Of a stretch of 64,000 bases of DNA, positions 44,883 to 54,928 are shown in pieces. Position 1 is the stretch's first letter, and each line of letters opens with the position of its first letter. Location of the stretch: positions 1 to 64,000 of the forward strand of contig JAQCQR010000006.1 of the NCBI GenBank assembly GCA_027687465.1, in the 5' to 3' direction. The notes under the pieces are model-generated. The model was given only the letters and a program-made list of their open reading frames with translations. It did no database searches and was not told where the DNA came from. The DNA comes from Coriobacteriaceae bacterium AF08-21 (lineage in GTDB: Bacteria > Actinomycetota > Coriobacteriia > Coriobacteriales > Coriobacteriaceae). A program made the position numbers and the translations under genes.

Positions 44883-45811
44883 CGAACACCGCCGATCGCC
44901 TGCGGAAAGACGTGCTCCATCACAAAGCGGCCGCCCTCGATGCGGGCGAGCGCTTTGAGTCCCCCATCAAGCACGAGCGCGAACGGCGCCTTCGACGTAT
45001 CGAAGTCCACAAGCGCGCGTTCAACGGGAATGCGGCGACCACAAAGCAAGTCGTCTGCAAGATTGCCCGGCAAATCGACACGCGTGGCACCAAGGGCGCC
45101 GATGGGATCCAGAGCAAAGCCGGCAGCGGACTCGGCAGAGAGCTCCTCTACCGCATGACAAGCGCCAATGGAAACAACACCGGAGGCCGTGCGGCGCAGC
45201 GCGGAAATATGCGCAGCACTATCGCAGGCGCGACCCAGGTCGCGAGCGAGCGCGCGAATGTAGGTGCCCTTGCTTACCGAAAACGCCACGGTCCAGACGC
45301 ACGTATCGCCCTCGCCGCCCACGGCGATCAGGTCGGCGGCATAGACCTCGACAGGGCGCGGAGGTAGGTCCACCGCATTGCCCTCGCGAGCACTCTTATA
45401 GGCGCGAACGCCATTGACCGAGATGGCCGAAAACGCTGGCGGCACTTGCATCTGCGGGCCAAGCATAGCGGCCAGCCGCTCACGGGCGTAAGCGAGATCG
45501 CGCAGCTCGGGGACAACGGGCACCGTGCGGACGGCCTCGCCCTCCGCGTCATCGGTATTGGTCTCGACGCCAAACGAAATGTCGGCGACATAACTTTTGG
45601 TATCGAGGGTTAGCATGCCCAGCAGACGGGTCGCCTGGCCCACGCCCACCACCATGACACCCGAGGCCATGGGGTCGAGCGTACCGGCATGGCCGACGCG
45701 TCGCTCATGGAGGGCGCGTCGGCACTGCGATACCACATCGTGGGACGTACAGCCCACCGGCTTATCGACGGCGAGCAGCATATTCAATTGAGAAGGCGTA
45801 CGACGAGCCAT
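44879..45811 (-). CDS. truB: tRNA pseudouridine55 synthase TruB
   Basis: The 310-residue protein has LLAVDKPVGCTSHDVV and the catalytic GHAGTLDPMASGVM with the active aspartate, and the SKGTYIRALARDLG motif. It makes pseudouridine 55 in the tRNA T-loop. It is 15 bases after the nrnA-like gene and coupled to ribF. Confidence 0.95.
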   Translation of the reverse strand: MARRTPSQLNMLLAVDKPVGCTSHDVVSQCRRALHERRVGHAGTLDPMASGVMVVGVGQATRLLGMLTLDTKSYVADISFGVETNTDDAEGEAVRTVPVVPELRDLAYARERLAAMLGPQMQVPPAFSAISVNGVRAYKSAREGNAVDLPPRPVEVYAADLIAVGGEGDTCVWTVAFSVSKGTYIRALARDLGRACDSAAHISALRRTASGVVSIGACHAVEELSAESAAGFALDPIGALGATRVDLPGNLADDLLCGRRIPVERALVDFDTSKAPFALVLDGGLKALARIEGGRFVMEHVFPQAIGGVR

Positions 45812-45826
45812 GTACCATCCAAAATG

Positions 45827-46870
45827 TTAGAGCTCGACGGTCACCGAAGCGGGATCCTCCCCTACCAGCTCGGCCAGCATGGGGAGTGCCGCGGTGAGCG
45901 TCTCGAGAATCGTTCCGTTGTTAGAGAAACCAGCGGCAGCGGGATGTCCGCCACCGCCAAAAGCAGCAGCGATCTCGGAAACATTGAGGTCGCCCTTGGA
46001 GCGCAGGTTACCGCGTACCTTGGTATCGCCCTCAATGCCCTTCAGGAACAGGCAGACCTCCACACCCATCACCGAACGCACCACATCGACCAGGCCGTCG
46101 CACTCGTCCGAAGTGACGCCGCAGGCCTCGAGGTCGCTCTGATACGCATAGCTATATGCCACGCGTCCGTGCGCCACTGTCTTGATGCGGCCCATAACGA
46201 TGGACTTGAGATGCAAGAACTCTACGCGCATGCTCTGGTAGACCTCGAGCGCAACGCGCGCCGGATCGGCACCGTGCGCGACCAGGCGCGAGGCGGCGTG
46301 AAACGCAGCGGCATCGGCGTTTTGATACTGAAAACGACCGGTATCGGTCACCAGGCCGCACAACAGGCAGGTCGCGACACCATCGCGAGCCACAATGCCG
46401 CAATTGTCCAAAAAGCGGTCGATGATCATGGCACAGGCCGCGGCATCGACGCACCTCAGACTCAGCTCGGCAAATTCCTCGCGCGCCGGGTGGTGATCGA
46501 AGCACACCACATGCGACGAGCGGCGGAGCACCTCGGCGGAGTTGTTCAGACGCTCGACGACCGGCACGTCCACCGAGATGAACAGGTCCGGATTGCCGGC
46601 ATACGCAGATGCCGGCACCAGACGGTCGGCGCCCTCCATAAAGCGGTAGATGCGCGGAACCGGGTCATCGTCTGCCAGCAGCAGGGCAATGTCCTTGTTG
46701 GGAAAAAACTTCATAAGCGAGAGGCCCAGACCCAGCACGGAGCCCAGGGCGTCGCCATCGGGAGACGTATGTCCCGAAATCGCAATGGAGGACGCACCCT
46801 CGATGAGCTCAAGGATGCGTCGCTGAATATCTGCAGACTCGCACGATGCAAGGTCGGCGGAATTACTCAT
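45827..46870 (-). CDS. DHH-family phosphoesterase, NrnA-like
   Basis: The 347-residue protein has the DHH motifs SGHTSPDGDALGS, DLFISVDVP and VVCFDHHPA, plus a C-terminal DHHA1 domain with the GGGGHPAAAGF motif. Bacterial relatives degrade oligoribonucleotides and 3'-phosphoadenosine phosphate, or cyclic-di-AMP products. It overlaps rbfA by 8 bases. The position between rbfA and truB is typical. Confidence 0.9.
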   Translation of the reverse strand: MSNSADLASCESADIQRRILELIEGASSIAISGHTSPDGDALGSVLGLGLSLMKFFPNKDIALLLADDDPVPRIYRFMEGADRLVPASAYAGNPDLFISVDVPVVERLNNSAEVLRRSSHVVCFDHHPAREEFAELSLRCVDAAACAMIIDRFLDNCGIVARDGVATCLLCGLVTDTGRFQYQNADAAAFHAASRLVAHGADPARVALEVYQSMRVEFLHLKSIVMGRIKTVAHGRVAYSYAYQSDLEACGVTSDECDGLVDVVRSVMGVEVCLFLKGIEGDTKVRGNLRSKGDLNVSEIAAAFGGGGHPAAAGFSNNGTILETLTAALPMLAELVGEDPASVTVEL

Positions 46871-47273
46871 CTAAAGCTGCCTCCTGGGCGGCATCCGCAA
46901 TTGGATAGCCGTCCTCGTCCTTTTCGACCGCAAGCGTGGCGGGAACGTTTTCCAGCGCACGCGTGATGCGCTCGGCCTCATCGGTCGAGCGATCGATGCG
47001 AAAATCGAGCTCGGGCGTGACGCGCCAATCGAGCGAGCGGGCCAGCAGGCTACGGATGCGGCCCTTGGCGCTGGCGAGCGCCTCCATGACCTCGTCGTAG
47101 CGGCTCGCGTCGCACGACACATACACACGCGCGAACGAACGGTCCACCGCGACCTCGACCGCGGTCAGGGTGACCAGGTCGAGACGCGGATCGGAAACCT
47201 CAAAGAGCAGGATATAACCGAGCTTCTCGCGAAGCTGCTCGCCCAAACGGCGGGTTGCCTGCGTTTGCTTCAT
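46863..47273 (-). CDS. rbfA: Ribosome-binding factor A
   Basis: The 136-residue protein shows the KH-like RbfA pattern: RRLGEQLREKLGYILLFEVSDPRL, ARVYVSCDA and ELDFRIDRSTDEAERI. It helps 30S maturation. The tail after residue 115 is acidic. It lies 11 bases after infB. Confidence 0.93.
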   Translation of the reverse strand: MKQTQATRRLGEQLREKLGYILLFEVSDPRLDLVTLTAVEVAVDRSFARVYVSCDASRYDEVMEALASAKGRIRSLLARSLDWRVTPELDFRIDRSTDEAERITRALENVPATLAVEKDEDGYPIADAAQEAALDE

Positions 47274-47284
47274 AGCGCTACCCC

Positions 47285-49999
47285 CTACTCGGTACGGGCA
47301 ACCTGGTCGATGCGGTAGCCCTCAATGGTGTCGCCAGGCTTGATGTCCTGGAAGTTCTCCAAGCCAATACCGCCCTCGGAGCCGCTCTTGAGGCTCTTGG
47401 CCTCGTCCTTGTAGTGGCGCATCGAGGCGATCTTGCCGTTGAAGACCACGATGCCGTCGCGCACCAGGCGCACGGAATCGGTCGCGGCGATCTCGCCCTC
47501 TTCGACGCGGACACCGGCGGCGATACCGACCTTGGGCACCTTGAAGGTGTCCAGAACGGTCGCGGTACCCGTGGAAACCTCGACCTCGGTGGGCTTGAGC
47601 ATACCGATACGGGCTGCGTCGAGGTCCTCGAGGCACTTGTAGATGACGTCGTAGCAACGGATCTCGACGCCCTCGCGCTCGGCGGCGGAGCGGGCCTTGC
47701 CGTCGGGACGGACGCCAAAGCCGATGATGATGGCGTTGGAGGCGTCGGCCAGAACGACGTCGGTCTCGTTGATGGCACCAACGGCGGAGTGGATCGTGTT
47801 GATGCGCACCTCGGACTGGTCCATCTTGTCGAGGGAGTCCTGAAGGGCCTCAATAGAACCCTGGACGTCGGCCTTGATGATCAGGTTGAGCTCCTTGACC
47901 TCGGCGTCGGCGATGGTCTCGAAGAGGTTCTCGAGCGTCACATGCTTCACGCGGCTCTGCTCCTCGATGCGGGCCTTGAGCGAACGCTCGTCGGCCAGGG
48001 CGCGAGCCTCGCGCTCGTCCTCGAACACGCGGAACTCATCGCCGGCGTTGGGGACGGACTGCAGGCCCAGAATCTCGACGGCGTCGGAGGGACCGGCCTC
48101 GGTGACGGCGTTGCCCTTGGGGTCGAGCATGGCGCGGACGCGGCCGTAGGTAAGGCCGGCGACCAGCGTATCGCCCACGTGCAGGGTACCGCGGGTCACG
48201 AGCACCGTGGCAACCGAGCCGCGGCCCTTGTCGAGCTTAGCCTCAAGGACGTTGCCCGAAGCGAACGTATCGGGGTTGGCCTTGAGCTCGAGCACGTCGG
48301 CCTGGAGCAGGACGGTCTCGAGCAGGTCGTCGATACCGATCTTCTGCTTGGCCGAGATGTTGACGAACATGTTCTGTCCGCCCCACTCCTCGGGGATGAT
48401 GCCGTACTCGGTGAGCTCCTGGCGCACGCGGTCGGGGTTGGCACCCGGCTTATCGATCTTGTTGACGGCGACGACGATGGGAACACCGGCGGCCTTGGCG
48501 TGGTTGATCGACTCGATGGTCTGGGGCATGACGCCGTCGTCGGCAGCCACGATCAGAATGACGATGTCGGTCACCTTGGCGCCGCGGGCACGCATGGCCG
48601 TAAAGGTGGCGTGGCCGGGGGTGTCGATGAAGGTGATCTTGCGGTCATTGATCATGACCTGCGAAGCGCCGATGGCCTGCGTAATGCCGCCCGCCTCGCC
48701 GGCAGCGACGCCGGTGTGACGGATGGCGTCGAGCAGGCTCGTCTTGCCGTGGTCGACGTGACCCATGACGGTGACGACCGGGGCGCGCGGCTTAAGGTCG
48801 GCGGGATCGTCGTAGAACGAGAAGGTGTTCTCCTCCTCGGGGGTGATGATCTTGATCTGACGGCCCAAGTCGTCGGCAACGAGCTCGACAAGGTCGTCGG
48901 ACATGGACTGCGTCATGGTAAGCGGCGTACCCAGCAGGAACAGGCGCTTGATGATGTCGTTGGCCGGAACGTCGAGCGCCTCGGCGAGCTCCTGGACGGT
49001 AACGCCCTGGGAGACCTTGATGGCGTCGAGGTCCTCGGGGTTCACGCCCTGGGCCAGCGCCTCCTCAATCTTGCGCTCTTCCTGAGCCTTTGCGGCCTCG
49101 CGCTCGCGCTTCTCCTTGCGCTTCTTGCGACGACCAGTGGACTCGCGAGAGGCCTCCTCGACGGCGGCACGAGCCTCCTCGAGCACCTTCTCACGGCTGT
49201 ACTCCTCGGCCTCGCGAGCCATGCGGCTGTAGTGGTCCTCTTCGTTGTTGTGACCGCCCTTGCGCTTCTTGCCCTTGCCCTGCTTGTCGGGGTTGGGGAA
49301 GTCCATACCGGCAGCGACGTTGTTGCTGGCATTGGTGCGATGGCTGTGCGGGCGGTTCTCGGAGGCGTTGCGCTCGGAGTTGTTGTCGGAGGCGTTGCGA
49401 TCGTTACGACGGCCACCGCGACGGTCGTTGTTGCCGCCACGACGGTTGCCGCGCTCGGCAGCGCGCTCGGCCTTGGCCTTCTGCTCGGCGTCCTTCTTCT
49501 CCTTGAGCACGGTCTCCTGTGCGGCGATCTGGTCGAGCAGAGAGCGGAAACGCGAACCGGAGTCGGAAGCGGGAACGGCGCGGCGCTGGGCCTCGCGGGC
49601 GGCCTCCTCCTTCTCGCGAGCAAGACGCTCCTGCTCGGCCTTCTTCTTGGCCTCGGCCTCGGCACGGGCGGCCTCCTCGGCAGCCTGGGCGGCGGCGAAC
49701 TGACGGCGCTCCTCCTCGCGTGCCTTCTCGGCGGCGATGCGCTCGCGCTCGGCCTCGGCAGCGCGTGCCGCCTCCTCGGCGGCAGCGGCCTGCTCCTCGG
49801 CCTGCTTGGCGGCCTCGACTTCCTGGGCGCGGGCCTCGATCACCGAGGCGAGCTGCTTGCGGACCATGGCGACGTAAGCGTCCTCCAGGGCGGAGGAAGC
49901 GGACTTAGCGGGAATCTTCATTTCGGCGAGATGACCCATCAGTTCCTTAGAGGTCATGCCGAACTCTTTGGCCAGGGTGGACACACGGACTTTTGCCAT
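47285..49999 (-). CDS. infB: Translation initiation factor IF-2
   Basis: The 904-residue protein begins with an IF2-N fold ([20 protein letters not shown]). A roughly 250-residue charged region rich in Ala, Glu and Arg follows, with a [17 protein letters not shown] patch and low complexity. The GTPase core has [15 protein letters not shown] and [16 protein letters not shown], then domains II-IV. It places initiator tRNA on the ribosome. It follows nusA after a gap of 91 bases. Confidence 0.96.
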   Translation of the reverse strand: MAKVRVSTLAKEFGMTSKELMGHLAEMKIPAKSASSALEDAYVAMVRKQLASVIEARAQEVEAAKQAEEQAAAAEEAARAAEAERERIAAEKAREEERRQFAAAQAAEEAARAEAEAKKKAEQERLAREKEEAAREAQRRAVPASDSGSRFRSLLDQIAAQETVLKEKKDAEQKAKAERAAERGNRRGGNNDRRGGRRNDRNASDNNSERNASENRPHSHRTNASNNVAAGMDFPNPDKQGKGKKRKGGHNNEEDHYSRMAREAEEYSREKVLEEARAAVEEASRESTGRRKKRKEKREREAAKAQEERKIEEALAQGVNPEDLDAIKVSQGVTVQELAEALDVPANDIIKRLFLLGTPLTMTQSMSDDLVELVADDLGRQIKIITPEEENTFSFYDDPADLKPRAPVVTVMGHVDHGKTSLLDAIRHTGVAAGEAGGITQAIGASQVMINDRKITFIDTPGHATFTAMRARGAKVTDIVILIVAADDGVMPQTIESINHAKAAGVPIVVAVNKIDKPGANPDRVRQELTEYGIIPEEWGGQNMFVNISAKQKIGIDDLLETVLLQADVLELKANPDTFASGNVLEAKLDKGRGSVATVLVTRGTLHVGDTLVAGLTYGRVRAMLDPKGNAVTEAGPSDAVEILGLQSVPNAGDEFRVFEDEREARALADERSLKARIEEQSRVKHVTLENLFETIADAEVKELNLIIKADVQGSIEALQDSLDKMDQSEVRINTIHSAVGAINETDVVLADASNAIIIGFGVRPDGKARSAAEREGVEIRCYDVIYKCLEDLDAARIGMLKPTEVEVSTGTATVLDTFKVPKVGIAAGVRVEEGEIAATDSVRLVRDGIVVFNGKIASMRHYKDEAKSLKSGSEGGIGLENFQDIKPGDTIEGYRIDQVARTE

Positions 50000-50090
50000 A
50001 TGACTTCACCTACCCTTTCTGGCACCTTGGGTGCCTAGAGACTGAACGAGCGTGGGGTATGCGCTGGGACCTGCCCGGCGCGACCGCGCG

Positions 50091-51338
50091 CTAGATCAGG
50101 TCCTCCGCATCATCGAAGGCGTCGGTGTCGTGGACACCGCAGAAACGGGAGCCGGGACGGGCCTGGTTGCGGCACTGGATGCCGTCCTCGGACACGAACT
50201 CGCAGCGACGGACGTCCTCGTCCTCCTCGTCACCGATCAGGTCGGCGGCGGGCTCCTCGTGAACGGGAACGTTCTTGAGGATGTCGGCGGCAAGGGTCTC
50301 GGACTTGATGTCGATATGCCAACCGGTCAGGCGCGCGGCGAGGCGGGCGTTCTGGCCCTCCTTGCCGATGGCGAGGGACAGCTGGTCGTCGGGCACGATA
50401 ACGCCGGCGTAGGCCTTCTCCTCGTCGATAAGGACGCGGGTGACCTTAGCAGGCGACAGGGCGTTGGCGACATAGACGGCCGGATCGGCATCCCACAGGA
50501 TGACGTCGACGCGCTCGCCACGGAGCTCGCCCACGACGGCGCGAACACGGCTGCCCTTGGGGCCGACGCAGGCGCCAACGGGATCCAGGCGATCGTCGAG
50601 CGAGTGGACGGCGACCTTGGAGCGCTGGCCGGGCTCGCGGGCGATCGACTTGATCTGGACGGTGCCCTCATAGATCTCGGGCACCTCCTGCTCAAACAGA
50701 CGACGCATGAGCTCGGGGTGGGTACGGGAGATGACAATCGGCGGACGGCTGTGCTCGCCACGAACCGGCTGCAGGTTGGAGTTGGGGTCGCGAACGTCGA
50801 TGATCACGGCCTTGATGTGCTGATTGTGCAGGTAGCGCTCGCCCATCGGACGCTCGTTGCGCTCGTTTTCGTAACGGCGCTGGTCGAAGTGCGGAAGCTC
50901 GGCCTCGACGCCCTCGCGAATCTTGACGATCGTGAAGTCGGGAGTGGACTGCAGCACGGTACCGCTGATGAGGTCACCGATGCGGCCGGCGAACTCCTCG
51001 TAGATCTGCTCGCGGGCGGAGTTGCGCACGATGGCGTTGATCTCGGCCTTGGCGTGCTGGGCGGCGATGCGGCTCGTGTTCTTGGGGGTGACGTCGATCT
51101 CCTCGAACTCGGTGAAGTTGCCCTCCTCGTCCATGGAATCGTCGATCGGCTCCAGGCGGTAGACGTAGATCTTGCCGGTGGTGCGGTCGATGGTCACCTT
51201 GGCGCCCCACTCAAGATGCAGGATCTCGGCATAGCTCTTGGCGAGCGACTGCTCCAGGCGGTCGATCAGGTAGAGCTGGTCGATGTGCCTTTCCTGGCAA
51301 AGCTCCATCAGGGCGGTCATCATGTCGGATGCTGCCAT
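50091..51338 (-). CDS. nusA: Transcription factor NusA with a C-terminal C3H zinc-like motif
   Basis: The 415-residue protein has the N-terminal RNA polymerase-binding domain, an S1 domain ([21 protein letters not shown]) and two KH domains ([36 protein letters not shown]). It couples transcription pausing, termination and antitermination. Unusually, the tail carries Cys379-x9-Cys389-x10-Cys400-x2-His403, a zinc-knuckle spacing not part of standard NusA. No YlxR gene separates it from infB, as it does in many Gram-positive genomes. It follows rimP by one base. Confidence 0.94.
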   Translation of the reverse strand: MAASDMMTALMELCQERHIDQLYLIDRLEQSLAKSYAEILHLEWGAKVTIDRTTGKIYVYRLEPIDDSMDEEGNFTEFEEIDVTPKNTSRIAAQHAKAEINAIVRNSAREQIYEEFAGRIGDLISGTVLQSTPDFTIVKIREGVEAELPHFDQRRYENERNERPMGERYLHNQHIKAVIIDVRDPNSNLQPVRGEHSRPPIVISRTHPELMRRLFEQEVPEIYEGTVQIKSIAREPGQRSKVAVHSLDDRLDPVGACVGPKGSRVRAVVGELRGERVDVILWDADPAVYVANALSPAKVTRVLIDEEKAYAGVIVPDDQLSLAIGKEGQNARLAARLTGWHIDIKSETLAADILKNVPVHEEPAADLIGDEEDEDVRRCEFVSEDGIQCRNQARPGSRFCGVHDTDAFDDAEDLI

Positions 51339-51339
51339 C

Positions 51340-51834
51340 TTACTTTCCTTCCTTCGCGGGCTTGAAGTCGTAGGTGGGCTTCAACTTGCACTTTTTAACA
51401 TCAGAGAAATCGAGGGTGACGGACTCGCTGTCCTCGAGCTCGAGGGTCACGTTCGTCTCGGTGGCGGCGGCAATCTTGCCGGCGTACTTGCGACGGCCCT
51501 CGGTGGCGGTGGAGGTGAGCTCGCAGTTCTCGCCCACAAAGCGGGCAAAGTCACGCGGGCGGCGCAGCGGGCGCGCCATACCCGGGCTCGACACCTCGAG
51601 CGTATAGCTCGAAGAGATGGGGTCGAGCTCCTCAATCACATCGCCGACCCATTTGGTGTTGGCCGTGACGTCATTGAGCGACAGGCTCTGGCCCTCGGCA
51701 CCCTCGATACGCACGCGCACGCAGGGGGCCTTGGTGGCACCCACGAGCTCAACGTCGACAATGTCGACATCGTGCTGGGGAGCAACGGCCTCGAGCGCGT
51801 CGATGATCGCCTGCTCGGTCTTGGTCTTGACCAT
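51340..51834 (-). CDS. rimP: Ribosome maturation factor RimP
   Basis: The 164-residue protein has VDIVDVELVGATKAPCVRVRI, YTLEVSSPGMARPLRRPRDF and the C-terminal Sm-like domain. It assists 30S assembly. ATG 51834 has GGAGG with good spacing. It is the first gene of rimP-nusA-infB-rbfA and is preceded by an attenuator-like terminator. Confidence 0.93.
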   Translation of the reverse strand: MVKTKTEQAIIDALEAVAPQHDVDIVDVELVGATKAPCVRVRIEGAEGQSLSLNDVTANTKWVGDVIEELDPISSSYTLEVSSPGMARPLRRPRDFARFVGENCELTSTATEGRRKYAGKIAAATETNVTLELEDSESVTLDFSDVKKCKLKPTYDFKPAKEGK

Positions 51835-51854
51835 TGCGGCACCTCCATCCATAC

Positions 51855-51887
51855 AAAAAAGAAGCGGGGCCGAAACCCCACTTCTTT
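51855..51887 (-). promoter_or_regulatory. Leader terminator (attenuator) of the rimP-nusA-infB operon
   Basis: On the minus strand AAAGAAGTGGGG pairs with CCCCGCTTCTTT around a 6-base loop and is followed by TTTTTT, ending about 20 bases before the rimP start. It lies between the promoter and the first gene. Full termination would silence the operon, so read-through is probably controlled. NusA-dependent autoregulation through a leader terminator is known for the Bacillus operon. Confidence 0.75.
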
Positions 51888-51912
51888 CAATTACAACTTC
51901 ATTTGCAAGCAA

Positions 51913-51941
51913 ACTATACCAATACCTGCACAAACGTGCAA
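51913..51941 (-). promoter_or_regulatory. Promoter of the rimP-nusA-infB operon
   Basis: On the minus strand TTGCAC (51941-51936) and TATAGT (51918-51913) are separated by exactly 17 bases. The leader of about 70 bases contains the terminator hairpin. Confidence 0.75.
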
Positions 51942-52026
51942 CCACAACACAAACCCGCAGGTCAGCGTGAGCACAGGTTCTCCACAAGAAATGGATAATT
52001 GGGTGTTGTCGCAAGTGTCCTTAACC

Positions 52027-52068
52027 AAAAAGAGGGGCGACTCCCTACGGAATCGCCCCTCGCTTTTT
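52027..52068 (-). terminator. Intrinsic terminator of leuS
   Basis: AGGGGCGA pairs with TCGCCCCT around a 13-base loop with further A/T pairing, and the minus strand ends in TTTTT. It lies 24 bases after the leuS stop. Confidence 0.85.
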
Positions 52069-52091
52069 GATGTCAGCTATACGCGCAGCGC

Positions 52092-54668
52092 TTACTTGAC
52101 CACCAGGTTAACCAGCTTGCCGGGCACGCAGATGGCCTTGACGACCGTCTTGCCCTCAAGCCACTTGGCAACGGCGGCCTCGGCGGCAGCCTGCATCTCC
52201 TCGTTGGAGGCGTCGCGGGCGACGTCGATGCGGCCACGGACCTTGCCAAGCACCTGTACGACAATCTGCACCGTGTCCTCGATGGACTCGGCCAGGTCAA
52301 ACTCGGGCCAGGCGGCGGTGTAGGCGTTGCCCTCACAGCCGAGCGCCTCATGCCACAGCTCATCGGCCCAGAACGGGCAGATGGGGGCAAGGACGCTCAC
52401 GATATCCTTCGCCACGCCGTAGCACAGGGCCTTGTCACGGGAAGCGCCCTCAGTAGCGTTGAGGTAGGCGCTCGCGGCATTGACGAGTTCCATGACGGCC
52501 GAGATCGCGGTGTTGAACTGGCCGCGGTCAAAGTCCTCGGTGCACTTGGCGATGGTGCGATGGCGCTCGCGGTAGAGCTTCATCGCTGTCTCGTCGAGCG
52601 CGGACTTGTCAAAGGCCACGCTGGCGTCGCCGGACTGGACGAGCTGCCACACGATACGCCAGGCGCGCTTAATGAAGCGGTTAGCGCCCTCGACGGCCTT
52701 GGGATCCCAGTCGAAGTCCTTCTCTGGCGGGGCGATAAACAGGATCGCCAGACGCATGGTGTCGGCACCGTAGGGCTCAATAACCGAGCTCGGGGGCACA
52801 ACATTGCCCTTGGACTTGGACATGGTGTCGCCGTTCTCGTCCTTGACCATGCCCTGACACAGCAGGTTGGTGAAGGGCTCGTCAACGGTCAGCAGGCCCA
52901 GGTCGCGCAGCGCCTTGGTAAAGAAGCGGCTGTAGAGCAGGTGCAGAATGGCGTGCTCGATGCCACCGATGTAGTTATCGACGGGCATCCAACGATCGGC
53001 AGCCTCTCGGGAGAAGGGCAGCTCGGTGTTGTGCGGATCGGTATAGCGCAGGTAGTACCAGCTGGAGCAGGTGAAGGTGTCCATGGTATCGGTCTCGCGC
53101 TTGGCCGGGCGACCGCAGACCGGGCAGGTGGTCTCGTAGAACTCCTTGCACTCGGCGAGGGTCTCGCCGGCACCCAGGTCCAGGTTCTCGGGCAGCGTCA
53201 CCGGCAGCTGGTCCTCGGGCACGGGCACGATGCCGCAGTGCTCGCAGTGGATGGCCGGGATGGGGTTGCCCCAATAACGCTGGCGGCTGATGAGCCAGTC
53301 GCGCAGACGGAACTCGACCTTGCGGCGGCCGCAGCCCATGGCCTCGAGGTCGGCCACGATTGCAGCCTCGCCCTCGGAGTGCTTGCCACCGCGCATGCCG
53401 GTGTACTTGCCGGACTGGACGAGCGTGCCCTCGGCAGCGTGGGCGCAATCCCAGTCGACGGTCTCGGCATGGAAGGTATCGATGGTCTCGCCGCTGGCCT
53501 CGACGGCAGCGCGGTCGTCATCGTCCAGGATGATCGGCACAATAGGCAGGTCATACTTGCGGGCGAACTCAAAGTCGCGCTGGTCGCCGCAAGGAACAGC
53601 CATGACGGCACCGGTGCCGTAGTCGGACACGACGTAGTCGGCAACCCACACGGGGACCTTCTCGCCGTTGACGGGGTTCACCACGTAGCGGCCGGTAAAG
53701 GCACCGTGCTTCTCGAGGGTGCCCTGGGCACGCTCGACGGCAGAGATATGCTTGGAGTCCTCGACGATCTTAGTCACGGCCTCCTCGTACTCCGTACCCT
53801 CGACGAGCTCGTGCAGGCGCGCGTACTCGGGAGCCAGGACAAAGAAGGAGACACCGAAGAGCGTGTCGGCTCGCGTGGTGAAGACGGTGATCTTACCCTC
53901 GTCGCCCTCGATGGGCTCGCCATCCTTGTCGCACAGGGTAAAGTCGACCTCGGCGCCCTCGGAGCGGCCGATCCAGTTGGCCTGCATCTGCTTAACGCGC
54001 TCGGGCCAGCCGGGGAGCTTCTCCAGATCGTCGAGCAGCTCCTGGGAGTACTCGGTAATCTTGTAGTACCACTGCTCAAGATCGCGCTTCTCGGGCTCGG
54101 TGCCGCAGCGCCAGCATTTACCCTCGGTCACCTGCTCGTTAGCAAGAACGGTCTTGCAGGTGGGGCACCAGTTGACCGGATTCTTCTTGCGGTAGACCAG
54201 GCCCTTTTCCCACATCTTCTCAAAGATCCACTGACCCCAGCGGTAGTAGTCGGGGCTGCAGGTCTTAACGGTGCGATCCAGGTCGTAGGAGAAGCCCATG
54301 CGCCTCATCGTGGCGAGCGCCTGGTCCATGTTCTTGTACGTCCAAGCGGCAGCCTGCGTGTTGTGCTTGATGGCGGCGTTCTCGGCAGGCAGGCCAAAGG
54401 CATCGAAGCCGATGGGATGCAGCACGTCGTAGCCGCGCATGCGGGCCTGACGGGCCATGGCATCGCCGATGGTATAGTTGCGCGCGTGGCCCATATGCAG
54501 GTCGCCCGACGGATACGGGAACATCTCGAGCACGTACTTCTTGGGCTTGCTGTCGTCGGTGTCGACGGCAAAGAGGTTAGAATCCTCCCAGGCCTTCATC
54601 CACTTGGACTCAATGTCCTGCGCGTCGTAGGCGGGAATCTCGTCCTTATGATCTGTGCAATCGCACAT
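52092..54668 (-). CDS. leuS: Leucyl-tRNA synthetase
   Basis: The 858-residue class I synthetase has the HIGH motif in [17 protein letters not shown], a zinc-like [13 protein letters not shown] segment, an editing domain, and the KMSKS loop in [12 protein letters not shown]. It charges tRNA-Leu. A good AAAGGAG site precedes ATG 54668. It is expressed from a long structured leader. Confidence 0.96.
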   Translation of the reverse strand: MCDCTDHKDEIPAYDAQDIESKWMKAWEDSNLFAVDTDDSKPKKYVLEMFPYPSGDLHMGHARNYTIGDAMARQARMRGYDVLHPIGFDAFGLPAENAAIKHNTQAAAWTYKNMDQALATMRRMGFSYDLDRTVKTCSPDYYRWGQWIFEKMWEKGLVYRKKNPVNWCPTCKTVLANEQVTEGKCWRCGTEPEKRDLEQWYYKITEYSQELLDDLEKLPGWPERVKQMQANWIGRSEGAEVDFTLCDKDGEPIEGDEGKITVFTTRADTLFGVSFFVLAPEYARLHELVEGTEYEEAVTKIVEDSKHISAVERAQGTLEKHGAFTGRYVVNPVNGEKVPVWVADYVVSDYGTGAVMAVPCGDQRDFEFARKYDLPIVPIILDDDDRAAVEASGETIDTFHAETVDWDCAHAAEGTLVQSGKYTGMRGGKHSEGEAAIVADLEAMGCGRRKVEFRLRDWLISRQRYWGNPIPAIHCEHCGIVPVPEDQLPVTLPENLDLGAGETLAECKEFYETTCPVCGRPAKRETDTMDTFTCSSWYYLRYTDPHNTELPFSREAADRWMPVDNYIGGIEHAILHLLYSRFFTKALRDLGLLTVDEPFTNLLCQGMVKDENGDTMSKSKGNVVPPSSVIEPYGADTMRLAILFIAPPEKDFDWDPKAVEGANRFIKRAWRIVWQLVQSGDASVAFDKSALDETAMKLYRERHRTIAKCTEDFDRGQFNTAISAVMELVNAASAYLNATEGASRDKALCYGVAKDIVSVLAPICPFWADELWHEALGCEGNAYTAAWPEFDLAESIEDTVQIVVQVLGKVRGRIDVARDASNEEMQAAAEAAVAKWLEGKTVVKAICVPGKLVNLVVK

Positions 54669-54691
54669 ATCAGCTCCTTTAATCTTAGCTG

Positions 54692-54810
54692 GGGTCGGGC
54701 GGCTTAGCTTTATTCGCTACTGCGGACAGTCCTGCGCAAGACGAAGAGCACATTAAGTGCTCTTCTTTGCGTGCGGAACTTGTAGCGAACAAAGCCAAGC
54801 CGACCGACCC
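54692..54810 (-). ncRNA. Structured leader RNA of leuS, class unknown
   Basis: Two 28-base arms (54693-54720 and 54782-54809) pair almost perfectly apart from three isolated mismatches. Inside them a second imperfect stem leads to a perfect 9-bp hairpin (GAAGAGCAC with GTGCTCTTC). The whole folds as one long rod ending 12 bases before the ribosome site AAAGGAG. It has none of the T-box landmarks seen before ileS. It is probably a cis-regulatory RNA for leuS, but the signal is not clear. Confidence 0.5.
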
Positions 54811-54844
54811 TAAGGTTAACTTGACTGATGATAGCAAATACGAC

Positions 54845-54879
54845 AAGCGAGATGCCTGCGACTTGCAGGCATCTCGCTT
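54845..54879 (-). terminator. Intrinsic terminator of guaB
   Basis: AAGCGAGATGCCTGC and its perfect complement flank a 5-base loop, about 50 bases after the guaB stop, on the upstream side of the leuS leader. Confidence 0.75.
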
Positions 54880-54928
54880 TATCTAAATAACGTGGTTGAT
54901 GCTCAACCTTTGATATGCAGCTCTTACC

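Noticed and set aside
47414-50038. 874-codon + strand frame
   Set aside because: Antisense shadow of infB; a low-complexity Leu/Gly/Val translation with no domain.
52004-52020. TGTCGCAAGTGTCC near the rimP promoter, similar to the inner RAYT unit
   Set aside because: The match is short and gapped; chance cannot be excluded.
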